From positions 9,207 through 73,206 of the forward strand of contig NZ_ANBD01000044.1 in the NCBI RefSeq assembly GCF_000341005.1: a stretch of DNA of 64,000 bases, in the 5' to 3' direction. A program made the translations under genes and the position numbers. How positions within the stretch are numbered: the stretch's first letter is position 1; each line of letters opens with the position of its first letter. The notes beneath the pieces are model-generated. The model ran no database searches and was not told where the DNA came from. It worked only from the letters and a program-made list of their open reading frames with translations. This DNA comes from Nocardiopsis alkaliphila YIM 80379 (GTDB lineage: Bacteria; Actinomycetota; Actinomycetes; Streptosporangiales; Streptosporangiaceae). Below are positions 1 to 8,286 of the stretch, one piece after another.

Positions 1-480
1 AGGGTGGACGTCCCCCTCGGCGGTGGTCGGGTCATCGAGGCGGGTTCGCCCATTCTGTTGGGCTTCGCCGCGGCCAACCGGTTCTTCGTCGAGGAGAACG
101 CCGAGGAGATGGTGGAGTCGGGTAGCCGTGCCCACGTGGCCTGGGGCGCCGGTTCGCACCGATGCCCGGCACGTGAGGAGGCGGTCACGATGACGATCAT
201 CGCGTTGCGTACGCTCTTCGAACGACTCCCAGGATTGCGGCAGACGGTTCCTTCGGAGGAACTTCGGTGGCAACTGTCCGCCCTGTCCTGGGTCCCCGTC
301 CAGCTTCCGATCCAGTTCACTCCACAACCCCCTGTCACCCCCCGAGCCCCCGCGGAAGGAACACCTTGGAACGAATCCGACTCGCCCCCGGAAACCTCAG
401 AGCCCAAGCGGCCCACCTCCGGGAAATCGCCCCTGTCGTCCCTGTCGAGCTTCCTGGTGAGGTTGATGCGTGGGTCGTGA
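1..480 (+). CDS. Cytochrome P450, C-terminal part (5' end outside window)
   Basis: The reading frame is open at the left edge, so only the last ~159 residues of a haem monooxygenase are seen. The haem-ligand segment reads WGAGSHRCPAREEA, with the Cys that would bind the haem iron; the usual Gly two residues after the Cys is Ala, which is atypical but tolerated in the family. A P450-like ending (WVPVQLPIQF) is followed by a low-complexity Pro/Ser/Thr-rich tail of about 55 residues that overlaps the start of the next P450 gene. Substrate cannot be deduced. The tail may be a genuine extension or may mean that the original stop was lost by drift. Confidence 0.8.
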   Translation, partial: RVDVPLGGGRVIEAGSPILLGFAAANRFFVEENAEEMVESGSRAHVAWGAGSHRCPAREEAVTMTIIALRTLFERLPGLRQTVPSEELRWQLSALSWVPVQLPIQFTPQPPVTPRAPAEGTPWNESDSPPETSEPKRPTSGKSPLSSLSSFLVRLMRGS

Positions 481-1577
481 CCACCCACCAGGCGGTCACC
501 GAGGCCCTGGCGGATCAACGAATCCAGAAGAACAAGAAACATTGGAAGGCCTTCAACGCCGGGGAGATCCCCGCGGACTGGCCGCTGATCTCCTGGATTA
601 TCAACGAGAACATGCTGTCCAAGGACGGCGAAGACCACACCCGGCTGCGCAGGCTGGTGTCCAAGGCGTTCACGCCGCGTCGGGTCGAGAAGCTGAAACC
701 GACCGTCGTGGGCATCGTCGACTCCCTGCTCGACGACCTGGAGCGTGCGGCGACCGAGTCCGAGGACGGGGTCGTGGACCTCAAGGCCCTGGTGGCCCAG
801 CCCTTGCCGCTCACGGTGATCAGCGACCTGTTCGGGGTCGATGAACGGACCAGACCCGAACTGCACCGGCTGGTCGGTGTCTTCTTCGACCAGAGCGTCA
901 CCCCCGAAGAGGCGATGGGGACCTTCTTCGAGATGTGGGCGGTCCTCACCGACCTGGTCGCGACCAAGCGGGCCGAGCCCGGTGACGACCTCACCACGGC
1001 CCTCATCGCGGCCCGGGACGAGGAGGACAAGCTCACCGAGGACGAACTCATCTGGAACCTGGTGCTGTTCATCAGCGCCGGCTACGAGACCACGATGAAC
1101 CTCATCACCAACGCGGTGCGCGCCCTGGTCGCTCATCGTGACCAGCTCGACCTGATCATGAGGGGCGAGGTCGAGTGGTCCAAGGCGATCGAGGAGGTAC
1201 TGCGTTGGGACGGCCCGGGTGAGTACGTGCCGATGCGCTACACCACTGAGGACATGAGTCTGGCGGGTGTCGACCTCCCCGCCGGAGAACCGCTCCTGCT
1301 CGGCTACGGTTCGGCCGGTCGGGACGAGGAACGCTACGGGCCCACCGCCGGGGAGTTCGACGTCACCCGGCAGGACTCCTCACACCTGACCTTCTCCCAT
1401 GGTCGGCACTACTGCCTGGGCGCCAACCTGGCCCGTATGGAGGTCAACGAGGTCCTGCCGCGTCTGTTCGAACGCTTCCCCGAACTCGACGTGACGGTGG
1501 AGGACACGGAGCTGAGCGCCTCTCCCTCCATCATCGCGTCCGGGGTCGAGACCCTACCGGTACGCCTGAAGGGCTGA
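366..1577 (+). CDS. Cytochrome P450 monooxygenase
   Basis: A complete bacterial class I P450 of about 403 residues. The hallmarks occur in order: the I-helix AGYETT oxygen-activation motif, the ExxR motif in EEVLRW, and the haem loop FSHGRHYCLGANLAR with the Cys ligand. It would hydroxylate or otherwise oxidise a small molecule using electrons from a ferredoxin not encoded nearby. The frame is open back to a GTG at 267, but family proteins start just before the ERIRLAPGN-like strand, and a TTG at 366 is preceded by GGAAGGA at good distance, so TTG 366 was chosen. It overlaps the preceding P450 by 115 bases, suggesting co-transcription. Substrate is unknown; tandem P450s often serve secondary metabolism. 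Confidence 0.9.
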   Translation: MERIRLAPGNLRAQAAHLREIAPVVPVELPGEVDAWVVTTHQAVTEALADQRIQKNKKHWKAFNAGEIPADWPLISWIINENMLSKDGEDHTRLRRLVSKAFTPRRVEKLKPTVVGIVDSLLDDLERAATESEDGVVDLKALVAQPLPLTVISDLFGVDERTRPELHRLVGVFFDQSVTPEEAMGTFFEMWAVLTDLVATKRAEPGDDLTTALIAARDEEDKLTEDELIWNLVLFISAGYETTMNLITNAVRALVAHRDQLDLIMRGEVEWSKAIEEVLRWDGPGEYVPMRYTTEDMSLAGVDLPAGEPLLLGYGSAGRDEERYGPTAGEFDVTRQDSSHLTFSHGRHYCLGANLARMEVNEVLPRLFERFPELDVTVEDTELSASPSIIASGVETLPVRLKG

Positions 1578-1825
1578 GCCCTTTCGGGACACGCCCGGTT
1601 TTCACGCTCCCGCCGAGAGCCACCGCGACGGATCTCGGCGGGATCCTCGCATTTCACGGGTGTTCTGGGCGGTCCTGTCACTGTATGGGGACAATGTTCG
1701 CACCTCAGTGGGGGCACCGAGAGGGGTCGGTGACTCCTAGACTCATCATGGCCCCCCACATCGCCCAGCCCCTGATCACGCACTTGCCCTTCCCTCCGAA
1801 CGGGCTCTCCCGAGATTGCGCACAT

Positions 1826-3568
1826 ATGAACAGTTCGGAAGCCGAATCCGGTCGCGTCCTGGTCGACCGCTACCGCCTGGACGAGGTCATCGGCGTGGGC
1901 GGCATGGGCCGGGTCTGGAGAGGCACGGACACCCTGCTCGACCGCCCCGTGGCGGTCAAGGAGTTGACCACTCCCCCCAACCTGCCCGCGCACGAGGTCG
2001 ACGTCCTGCGAACCCGGATGATCCGTGAGGCCCGCAGCGCCGCCCAGCTCAGTCACCCGGCCATCATCACGGTGTTCGACGTGGCCGAGGAGGATGGCCG
2101 CCCGTGGATCGTCATGGAACTGGTCGCGGGCCCCTCGCTGGGTGATCTCATCCGTGGGGAAGGGGCCATCTCGGTGCGGCGGGCCGCGGACATAGGGGAG
2201 CAGATGGCCGCCGGGCTGGCCGAAGCGCACGAGCGTGGCATCGTGCACCGCGACATCAAACCCGGCAACGTGCTCATCGCGGGCAACGACCGGGCGGTCC
2301 TCACCGACTTCGGTATCGCCCACCTGGACGGCTCCACCCACCTGACCAGCACGGGACTGCTCATCGGCTCTCCGAGCTACCTGGCTCCGGAGATCGCGCA
2401 CGGGCGCTCGGCCACACCCGCCTCGGACATGTGGGCCCTGGGCATCACCCTCTACCAAGCCGTAGAGGGCTCCCTGCCCTTCGACCGGCCCACCCCGATG
2501 GCCACGCTGACGGCCATCGTCACCCAAGACCTGCCCGAGGCACCGAACGCCGGTGCGCTCCGCCCCGTCCTGGAGGCCCTGACCGAGAAACGGCCCGAGG
2601 ACCGCCCCTCGGTTCGTGAGGTCCGCGCCTTGTTGCGCGAGGTCCGCGACGCCGAACAGGACGCGCGGTCGGCGGCCACCGCCGTGGCACCGGTCTCGCC
2701 ACCGGAGGCCGAGGACACGCCCTCGAAGTCCCCCGAGGCCGCCGAGGAGGCGAATCGGAGGCCGGTGGCCGATGGGGGCACGGCGGACCGCGCGGTCCAC
2801 GCCGCCGCGCCCGACCAGGACGCGCCGTCCTCGCCGACGGCCACGCCCCAAAACACCCGTGGGGGCGGGAGAAAGACGCCCGTACGCTCCCTTCTGGTGG
2901 TGGCGGCCGTTTTCGTCCTGCTGCTCGGGGCGGCGGTCACCACCGTCTTCGTCAGCGCGAATCGGCCCGGGGAGATCGCCGCGACCGGAGGAGGAACCGC
3001 TGAGGGAGAGGCCACCGAATCCGACGAACCCCAGGAAGCCGCGATCGATGCCGAAGGCGAGGAGGAAGCCGAGGGGCAGGACGTGGAGACCTCGGGAGAG
3101 GCCTCGGAGGAACCCGAGGAAGACGACGAGTGGGACTTCCTCACCCGCCACGAGGACTCCAGTGGTTTCGCCGTGGACGTTCCCCAGGACTGGAACCTCG
3201 ACCGCGATGGGCACATGGTCTACTTCCGCAACCCCGACGGTGGGTACCTGCTCGTCGACCAGACCGACAACCCCAATCCGGACGCCGGAGACGACTGGCG
3301 TGACTTCGAACCCCGCGCCAAGGGCAACTTCTCCGGCTACTCGCTGATCGGGATCGAGGACGTGGAGGCGGATTGGGCCGAGGACTACGTCAGCGCCGCC
3401 GACTGGGAGTTCACCTTCAACGGACGCAACGGAAAGATGCACGCGATCAACCGTGGCTTCCACACCGAGAACAAGGGATACGCGCTGTTCCTGGTCAGCC
3501 CCCAGGACGCGAACATCAACCACGCGCTCCTCGACCGGATCTCGGAGTCCTTCGAGCCCGCCGACTGA
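1826..3568 (+). CDS. Membrane Ser/Thr protein kinase with extracytoplasmic domain
   Basis: A Hanks-type kinase of about 580 residues. The Gly loop GVGGMGRVW, the VAVKEL lysine (~45), the HRDIKPGN catalytic loop (Asp ~143), DFG (~161) and the SPSYLAPE activation segment are all present, so it should be active. A proline/acid-rich juxtamembrane linker leads to one membrane helix (~353-376). Outside lie a very acidic Glu-rich stretch and a ~130-residue C-terminal domain without PASTA repeats that probably senses a ligand. The frame runs back to 1685, but kinase homology begins at RYRLDEV shortly after the ATG at 1826. It converges on a two-component pair with a 27-base gap. Confidence 0.92.
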   Translation: MNSSEAESGRVLVDRYRLDEVIGVGGMGRVWRGTDTLLDRPVAVKELTTPPNLPAHEVDVLRTRMIREARSAAQLSHPAIITVFDVAEEDGRPWIVMELVAGPSLGDLIRGEGAISVRRAADIGEQMAAGLAEAHERGIVHRDIKPGNVLIAGNDRAVLTDFGIAHLDGSTHLTSTGLLIGSPSYLAPEIAHGRSATPASDMWALGITLYQAVEGSLPFDRPTPMATLTAIVTQDLPEAPNAGALRPVLEALTEKRPEDRPSVREVRALLREVRDAEQDARSAATAVAPVSPPEAEDTPSKSPEAAEEANRRPVADGGTADRAVHAAAPDQDAPSSPTATPQNTRGGGRKTPVRSLLVVAAVFVLLLGAAVTTVFVSANRPGEIAATGGGTAEGEATESDEPQEAAIDAEGEEEAEGQDVETSGEASEEPEEDDEWDFLTRHEDSSGFAVDVPQDWNLDRDGHMVYFRNPDGGYLLVDQTDNPNPDAGDDWRDFEPRAKGNFSGYSLIGIEDVEADWAEDYVSAADWEFTFNGRNGKMHAINRGFHTENKGYALFLVSPQDANINHALLDRISESFEPAD

Positions 3569-3595
3569 GCGGCGCGGCGTCGCGAATCCTGCTGC

Positions 3596-4285
3596 TCAGG
3601 CGTGATCGTCGTCGAGGAGTTCGGCGTCGTGCACGAGCAGAGCGATCTGCACCCGATTGTTCAGGGCGAGCTTGGTGAGGATGCTGGACACGTGCGTCTT
3701 CACCGTTGGCACGCTCAGGAACAATCGGGCGGCGATGTCGGCGTTGGAACGACCCTCGCCGACGGCCACCGCCACGTCGGTCTCCCGGGCGTTGAGCACG
3801 GCCAGGCGTCGCCGGGCCCGATCGGCCCGTTCGCTGTGGTCGGTGTGGGCCACCCGATCCATCAGGCGACGTGTCACGCTCGGGGACAGTACGGGCAGCC
3901 CCCGCGCCACCCGGCGGACCGATTCGACGATCTCCTCGGGCGGGGTGTCCTTGAGCAGGAACCCCGCGGCCCCCGCGCGCAGGGCCCGCAGCACGTGTTC
4001 GTCCGCGTCGAAGGTGGTGAGTACCAGTACCTGGGGCGGATCCGGCAACGCCCGCAACGTTTCGGTGGCGGTCAGTCCGTCCACGGTGGGCATCCGGATG
4101 TCCATCAACACCACGTCGGGAGAGTGCCGTTCCACCAGGTCCAAGACCTGGCTTCCATCCTCCGCCTCGGCCAGGACCCGCACGTCCGGGGCGCCCCCCA
4201 TCATCATCACCAGGCCGACCCGCACCAAGGCGTCGTCGTCGACGATCACCACGCCGATCCGCCGATCGTCATCCCGCTCGCTCAT
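3596..4285 (-). CDS. NarL/FixJ-family response regulator
   Basis: A two-domain response regulator of about 229 residues. The N-terminal receiver has the acidic pocket VDDD (~16-18), the phosphoacceptor Asp ~62 in VLMDIRMP, and the conserved Lys in LLKDTPPEE. The C-terminal LuxR-type helix-turn-helix contains NARETDVAVAVGEGRSNADIA. The ATG at 4285 overlaps the kinase stop as ATGA and was preferred over an in-frame ATG at 4318. The partner is the histidine kinase directly upstream; the target genes are not evident, although the adjacent small membrane protein is a candidate. Confidence 0.93.
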   Translation of the reverse strand: MSERDDDRRIGVVIVDDDALVRVGLVMMMGGAPDVRVLAEAEDGSQVLDLVERHSPDVVLMDIRMPTVDGLTATETLRALPDPPQVLVLTTFDADEHVLRALRAGAAGFLLKDTPPEEIVESVRRVARGLPVLSPSVTRRLMDRVAHTDHSERADRARRRLAVLNARETDVAVAVGEGRSNADIAARLFLSVPTVKTHVSSILTKLALNNRVQIALLVHDAELLDDDHA

Positions 4286-5451
4286 GCCGACCACGGTAGC
4301 CATGCGGTGAGGCGCCAACCACCATCGTCGGTCGGTCCGTACTCCAACCTGCCCGAGGCCAACGACACTCGTTCGGCCAGACCGACCAGGCCCCGTCCCT
4401 CGCCCTTGGAGGGGGCCGTTCGGGGGTCGTCGCCGGTGGGCCCGTTGACGACCTCCACGGTGAGCCCCTCACCGGCGCCCCCGGACAGACGTATGGAGGT
4501 GTCGGCGCCGGGCGCGTGCTTGCGCGTGTTGGTCAGTGCCTCCTGGACGATTCGGTAGACGGTGCGTCCGGTCCGTTCCGGAACCGGTCCGAGGTATTCC
4601 TCGGCGCACTCCACACCGACCCCGGCGTCACGGGCCTCGGCGACCAGTTCCGCCAGGTCGGCCAAGGTGGGTTGTGGCAGCTCACCCACGGGCGCGCGCA
4701 GCACACCGATGACCTCGCGCAGATCCTGGAGGGCCTGATGCGCGCTCTCTCGGATCACCTTCGCCGAGCGGGCCACCTCCTCGGCCGGCGCCTCCGGCCG
4801 GTACTCCAACGCGCCCGCGTGCACGCTGAGCAGGGACAGTCGATGTCCGAGGACGTCATGGATCTCTCTGGCGATGGATTCGCGCACTTGGTGTTGGGCT
4901 TGCTCGGCCCGAAGTCGCGCCTCGGCCTCGGCGTGCACGGCCCGCTCCCGCAGGGAGGCGAACAGTTGGCGTCGGTGTTGCACGGAGATGCCCCACCCGG
5001 CGACCGCGCCCTGGAAGACCGCGCTGAGCAGGAACATCACCAAGAACGGCGCGTGGGGCTCGGGGTGCAGGACCACGTTGACCAAGGAGGCCAAAAAGCT
5101 CAGCCCCAGAACGCACAGGCCGACCTTGGGCGGACGGTGCACGCACAGGGAGAACAGGGCGGCGAGCATGGCCCCGCCCACCAGGGGGAAGAAAGCCGAC
5201 AGCACGACCAGCGTCACCGCGATCCCGAACGGCCACCGGCGCCGCCACCACAGCGCCGCGCAACCGGCCAGGGCGATCAGCTGGTCGGCGATGGTGAACA
5301 GTTCCGGTTTCGGTGGGGGAGGTGGGTCCCCCGGGACGGAGATCGCTCCCAGCAACCCGAACCCCAGGGCGATCACGAACATCAGGGAATCCACGACCCA
5401 GTCGCGCGCGCTGCGTCGATACGGCTGCCGGGGCGAGGTCGTGTCGTTCAT
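4282..5451 (-). CDS. Sensor histidine kinase, HisKA_3 type
   Basis: A 389-residue membrane sensor kinase with several hydrophobic helices in residues ~20-155, a short coiled linker rich in Ala/Glu/Arg, the phosphoacceptor His ~198 in AREIHDVLGHRLS (HisKA_3), and an HATPase domain with the N-box QEALTNTRKHAP and the GRGLVGL G-box. The lack of a large periplasmic domain suggests it senses membrane state or signals from within the bilayer (inference). It starts at ATG 5451 and is translationally coupled by ATGA to its response regulator, to which it should transfer phosphate. Confidence 0.93.
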   Translation of the reverse strand: MNDTTSPRQPYRRSARDWVVDSLMFVIALGFGLLGAISVPGDPPPPPKPELFTIADQLIALAGCAALWWRRRWPFGIAVTLVVLSAFFPLVGGAMLAALFSLCVHRPPKVGLCVLGLSFLASLVNVVLHPEPHAPFLVMFLLSAVFQGAVAGWGISVQHRRQLFASLRERAVHAEAEARLRAEQAQHQVRESIAREIHDVLGHRLSLLSVHAGALEYRPEAPAEEVARSAKVIRESAHQALQDLREVIGVLRAPVGELPQPTLADLAELVAEARDAGVGVECAEEYLGPVPERTGRTVYRIVQEALTNTRKHAPGADTSIRLSGGAGEGLTVEVVNGPTGDDPRTAPSKGEGRGLVGLAERVSLASGRLEYGPTDDGGWRLTAWLPWSA

Positions 5452-5626
5452 CGACGGATTCTACGAGCGGCCGGCCGTCCCAGGAACGGCACGCGAGGGA
5501 CGCGGTACCGAAGGTGGTCGGGTCCATACTTTGGTCGAACACCGTGAATGGGTCGTGGACCTTGGTTCCTCGATCGGGTGCCGTCGGCCGATCCGCCGAA
5601 AGCGGGCGGCGCCCTAGGTTCGACGT

Positions 5627-5869
5627 ATGCGCAAGGTGATTCAGGGAGTGGGAGCCCTCCTCGTCCTCATGGGGATCAGCGGGGCCATCGACCATTTGTG
5701 GACCCAGCCGGTCCTGGGCATCGTGCTCAATGCCTTCGACCGGCTCGTGGTGGCGCACGTTCCGTTACTCCAGGAGAACGCCGTCCTGGCCAACCTGGGT
5801 CTGGCCGCCTGCGGTGTCGTGCTGGTGGGCATCGCGGAGGCGCTTCCACGTGCCCGAAACCGTCCCTAG
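5627..5869 (+). CDS. Small two-helix membrane protein, unknown function
   Basis: An 80-residue protein with two hydrophobic segments, one in the first ~35 residues (GVGALLVLMGISGAIDHLW) and one near the end (LANLGLAACGVVLVGIAEAL), joined by an amphipathic stretch. No enzymatic motif is seen and the family is not recognised. It is transcribed away from the histidine kinase pair, whose start lies 175 bases upstream, so a shared promoter region is possible. Codon use matches its neighbours, supporting a real gene. Confidence 0.65.
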   Translation: MRKVIQGVGALLVLMGISGAIDHLWTQPVLGIVLNAFDRLVVAHVPLLQENAVLANLGLAACGVVLVGIAEALPRARNRP

Positions 5870-5974
5870 CCGTCCTTGAGCCCTCCGGGTGCGTCGTTGT
5901 GTTCCCCGCCCACCCCGGAGAGTGGGTAGCGTCGGTGCTCGGAGCACCCACTCGGGAACCTGGGGGAACACCCG

Positions 5975-6790
5975 ATGAGCACACTGGTCACCGGCGCCAC
6001 CGGACAGGTGGGCCGACGTGTCCTGACCGAACTGCGCACACGCGGCCTGTCCGCCGTGGGCGCCTCCCGGAGCGGAGAAAGACGCCTGGACTGGACGGAC
6101 ACCAGTAGCTGGAAACCGGCATTGGAGGGTGTGCGGAGTCTGTTCGTCACGGTTCCCATGGCCAGTGGGCTCACCGAGAGGGCGGGGGCCTTCCTCGAAT
6201 CGGCGGCCGACTCGGGGGTGGGCACCGCCGTGCTCGCCACCGCCATGGGCGCGGAGAACGGCCCCCCGGACTCCGAGCAACGATTCCTGGAGTCACGGGT
6301 CCGGGAGTCGTTCGACCGTTGGACCATCGTGCGACCCAACTGGTTCGACCAGGACTTCACCGAAGGTCTCTTCGCCCGACTGGCCCGCTCCCGCAACGGG
6401 CGGCTGGAGCTACCGGTACCCAAGCGCTCCGCGGTGAGTTTCGTGGACGCGCGGGACGTCACCGACACCATCGTCGCCGCCTTGATCGACGAGCGACACC
6501 ACGAACACGAGTACACGCTCACCGGCCCCGCTCCGGTCACCTTTCGCGAGATGGTGCGGATGACCAAGGGCACGGACAGCCCGGTGTGGCGCTACAAGAA
6601 GGTGGACGAGGCGGGCTTCTACTTCCGCGCCACCGACATGGGCCTGTCGGACCGGTACGTGGACACCCTCAACGAACGCTTCCGCGCCATCGCGAACGGT
6701 CAGGCCGCCAAGGTCACCGAGGACGTTCGCCGTGCCCTGGGGCGCGATCCCGTCCCGATGGCCAAGTTCGTTCGCGAGGCCGTCATCTGA
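5975..6790 (+). CDS. NmrA-like NAD(P)-dependent reductase/epimerase
   Basis: A 271-residue atypical short-chain dehydrogenase. The N-terminus reads MSTLVTGATGQVGRRVL, the dinucleotide-binding GxxGxxG of NmrA/ergot-alkaloid AgnA-type reductases. The classical YxxxK pair is not evident, as is usual in this class, where members act as quinone/flavin reductases or as redox-sensing regulators. The ATG at 5975 follows GGGGGAA. It stands alone and is followed by a GC-rich hairpin. The substrate is unknown. Confidence 0.85.
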   Translation: MSTLVTGATGQVGRRVLTELRTRGLSAVGASRSGERRLDWTDTSSWKPALEGVRSLFVTVPMASGLTERAGAFLESAADSGVGTAVLATAMGAENGPPDSEQRFLESRVRESFDRWTIVRPNWFDQDFTEGLFARLARSRNGRLELPVPKRSAVSFVDARDVTDTIVAALIDERHHEHEYTLTGPAPVTFREMVRMTKGTDSPVWRYKKVDEAGFYFRATDMGLSDRYVDTLNERFRAIANGQAAKVTEDVRRALGRDPVPMAKFVREAVI

Positions 6791-6808
6791 GGCCTTTCGG
6801 CCACGGCG

Positions 6809-6842
6809 GAGCCCCGGACGGTCGAGAGCGCCTCCGGGGCTC
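6809..6842 (+). terminator. Factor-independent terminator after the NmrA-like gene
   Basis: Perfect 10-bp arms GAGCCCCGGA and TCCGGGGCTC begin 19 bases after the stop at 6790. No T-tract follows, which is common for actinobacterial terminators. Confidence 0.6.
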
Positions 6843-6863
6843 GGGTACGGGTCGCGCCGGGTC

Positions 6864-6917
6864 CTACTTCAGCAGCCGGCGGGCCATGACCATGCGCCGG
6901 CTCCGGTTGGTGCCCTC
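6864..6917 (-). pseudogene. Relic of an acyl-CoA dehydrogenase 3' end
   Basis: Read on the minus strand this stretch encodes EGTNRSRRMVMARRLLK followed by TAG, matching the last 17 residues of the intact acyl-CoA dehydrogenase (EGTNQIQRMVMARQLLK, stop at 9409) at 13 positions. At DNA level 51 of 58 bases (6864-6921 against 9409-9466) agree. Similarity stops abruptly on both sides, and an in-frame TAG sits directly before the first codon, so nothing can be made from it. It is a displaced or duplicated gene end in the same orientation as the intact gene 2.5 kb away. Confidence 0.85.
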
Positions 6918-7069
6918 CTAGCTTCGGGTGTTGTGCCCAAGTGGTCCGAGGCGACCTGGGTGGACCCGTGGAGTTCTTGTGATGGCAGGGGAGGGGCCTT
7001 CCTTCGGTGCCCGGTGTTTCTCACGGTTGTTCGGCCTTCGACGGAACACCCTCACCGGCTACCCGGATA

Positions 7070-7206
7070 TGTGGTCGAGTACCGAAACGTCTGCGGGTGC
7101 GATATCAATACAGGAAGCACGTCGACGCCGGTTGGGGCTTATGTCCGTTTCTCAACAACTTGCAAATTCGAGGGGTTCGGGCGGATAGAAGCCCAGGTCA
7201 GCGAGA
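7070..7206 (+). other. Probable CRISPR leader
   Basis: A relatively A/T-rich stretch, for example GATATCAATACAGG near 7100 and the run around TTCTCAACAACTTGC near 7150, lies immediately before the first repeat. In the repeat orientation used by E. coli-like type I-E arrays the leader is on this side. No promoter was identified with confidence, and no protein-coding signal is seen in 6921-7206. Confidence 0.4.
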
Positions 7207-7357
7207 CTGCTCCCCGCGCACGCGGGGATGGACCCTCGCAACGGATGATGGTGCTGAACCGCTTGTGCTGCTCCCCGCGCACGCAGGGATGGACCCACGC
7301 GGTCGGCCATCGAACGGTCGAGCAACGTCTGCTCCCCGCGCACGCGGGGATGGACCC
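7207..7357 (+). CRISPR. Short orphan CRISPR array (3 repeats, 2 spacers), type I-E-like repeat
   Basis: Three 29-bp repeats lie at 7207-7235, 7269-7297 and 7329-7357. Each starts CTGCTCCCCGCG, has a 7-bp stem (CCCCGCG/CGCGGGG) around CA, and ends GATGGACCC, the layout of type I-E repeats. Repeats 1 and 3 are identical; repeat 2 has one change (CGCAGGG for CGCGGGG) that weakens the stem. The spacers are 33 and 31 bases and unrelated to each other. No cas gene is present in the window, so the array must rely on cas genes elsewhere or is a decaying remnant. Confidence 0.88.
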
Positions 7358-7443
7358 GTTGCGGTAGGGCCTGCCCGGCTCAAGGCCTTCTCGCTCCAGA
7401 AGCTCCCACAACCTGCCGGAGCAGCTTGTTGTGGTCTACGTGC

Positions 7444-8280
7444 TTACGCCTCCCAGGTCTTGCCGGTGATCCGTTCGTAGACCTCGATGTACCGGGCCCG
7501 GGTCGCTTCCACGATCTCATCCGGGATCTCGGGGCCGGGCGGGGTGCGGTCCCAGTCGGTGACCGTGCTGGACCAGTCCCGCACGAACTGCTTGTCGAAC
7601 GCGTGCTGGGGCCTGCCCGGCTGCCAGTCGTCGGCGGGCCAGAACCGCGAGGAGTCCGAGGTCAGTACTTCGTCGGCGAGTATGAGCGTGCCGTCGGCCG
7701 CGCGGCCGAACTCCAGCTTGGTGTCAGCGATGATGATGCCGCGCTCAGCGGCGATCTCAGCGCCGCGCTTGTACACGTCCAGGGTCACCGTGCGCAGGCG
7801 GTCGGCGGTCTCCTGGCCGATCTCCTCCACCACGTCCGCGAAGGTGATGAACTCGTCGTGGCCCTCGGTCGCCTTGGTGGTGGGGGTGAAGATCGGCTCC
7901 GGAAGCTTGGATGCCTCCACCAGGCCCTCGGGGAGCTCGACCCCGGAAACGGTGCCCTGCTTCTGGTACTCCTTGAGCCCCAGGCCCGCGAGGTAGCCGC
8001 GAGCGATCCACTCCACGGGCAGCATGGTGAGCCTTTGGCAGCGCACCGCACGCCCGGCCCACTCCTCGGGCACGTCGGTGGCGGAGATGACGTGGTTGGG
8101 CACCACGTCGGCCAGTTGCTCGAACCACCACAGCGAGAGCCGGGTAAGGATCTTGCCCTTGTCGGGGATGGGCGTGGGCAGCACGACGTCGTAGACGCTC
8201 ACGCGGTCCGAGGCCACCAGGATGAGGTCATCACCATCGGCGTAGACGTCGCGCACCTTGCCCGAGTGCAGCAGTTCCAT
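7444..8280 (-). CDS. purC: Phosphoribosylaminoimidazole-succinocarboxamide (SAICAR) synthase
   Basis: A 278-residue cytosolic ligase of purine biosynthesis that joins aspartate to CAIR using ATP. The N-terminus ELLHSGKVRDVY is the family signature (GKVRD nucleotide loop); LVASDRVSVYDVVLPTPIPDKG and the SAICAR synthase signature regions around PVEWIARGYLAGLG and IIIADTKLEFGR follow. Length is normal for the monofunctional enzyme. The ATG at 8280 lies 6 bases after the stop of an upstream GntR-type regulator, so the two are co-transcribed and purC is probably controlled by that regulator. Confidence 0.97.
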   Translation of the reverse strand: MELLHSGKVRDVYADGDDLILVASDRVSVYDVVLPTPIPDKGKILTRLSLWWFEQLADVVPNHVISATDVPEEWAGRAVRCQRLTMLPVEWIARGYLAGLGLKEYQKQGTVSGVELPEGLVEASKLPEPIFTPTTKATEGHDEFITFADVVEEIGQETADRLRTVTLDVYKRGAEIAAERGIIIADTKLEFGRAADGTLILADEVLTSDSSRFWPADDWQPGRPQHAFDKQFVRDWSSTVTDWDRTPPGPEIPDEIVEATRARYIEVYERITGKTWEA

Positions 8281-8286
8281 GTTTTC

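Noticed and set aside
1409-3523. Open frame of 704 codons antisense to the first Ser/Thr kinase
   Set aside because: Shadow frame with Gly/Arg/Val-rich low-complexity sequence and no domains.
7007-7480. Frames across the CRISPR array encoding repeated PRARGDGP/HPRVRGEQ peptides
   Set aside because: The repeats are non-coding CRISPR units; the peptides are translations of the 29-bp repeat.
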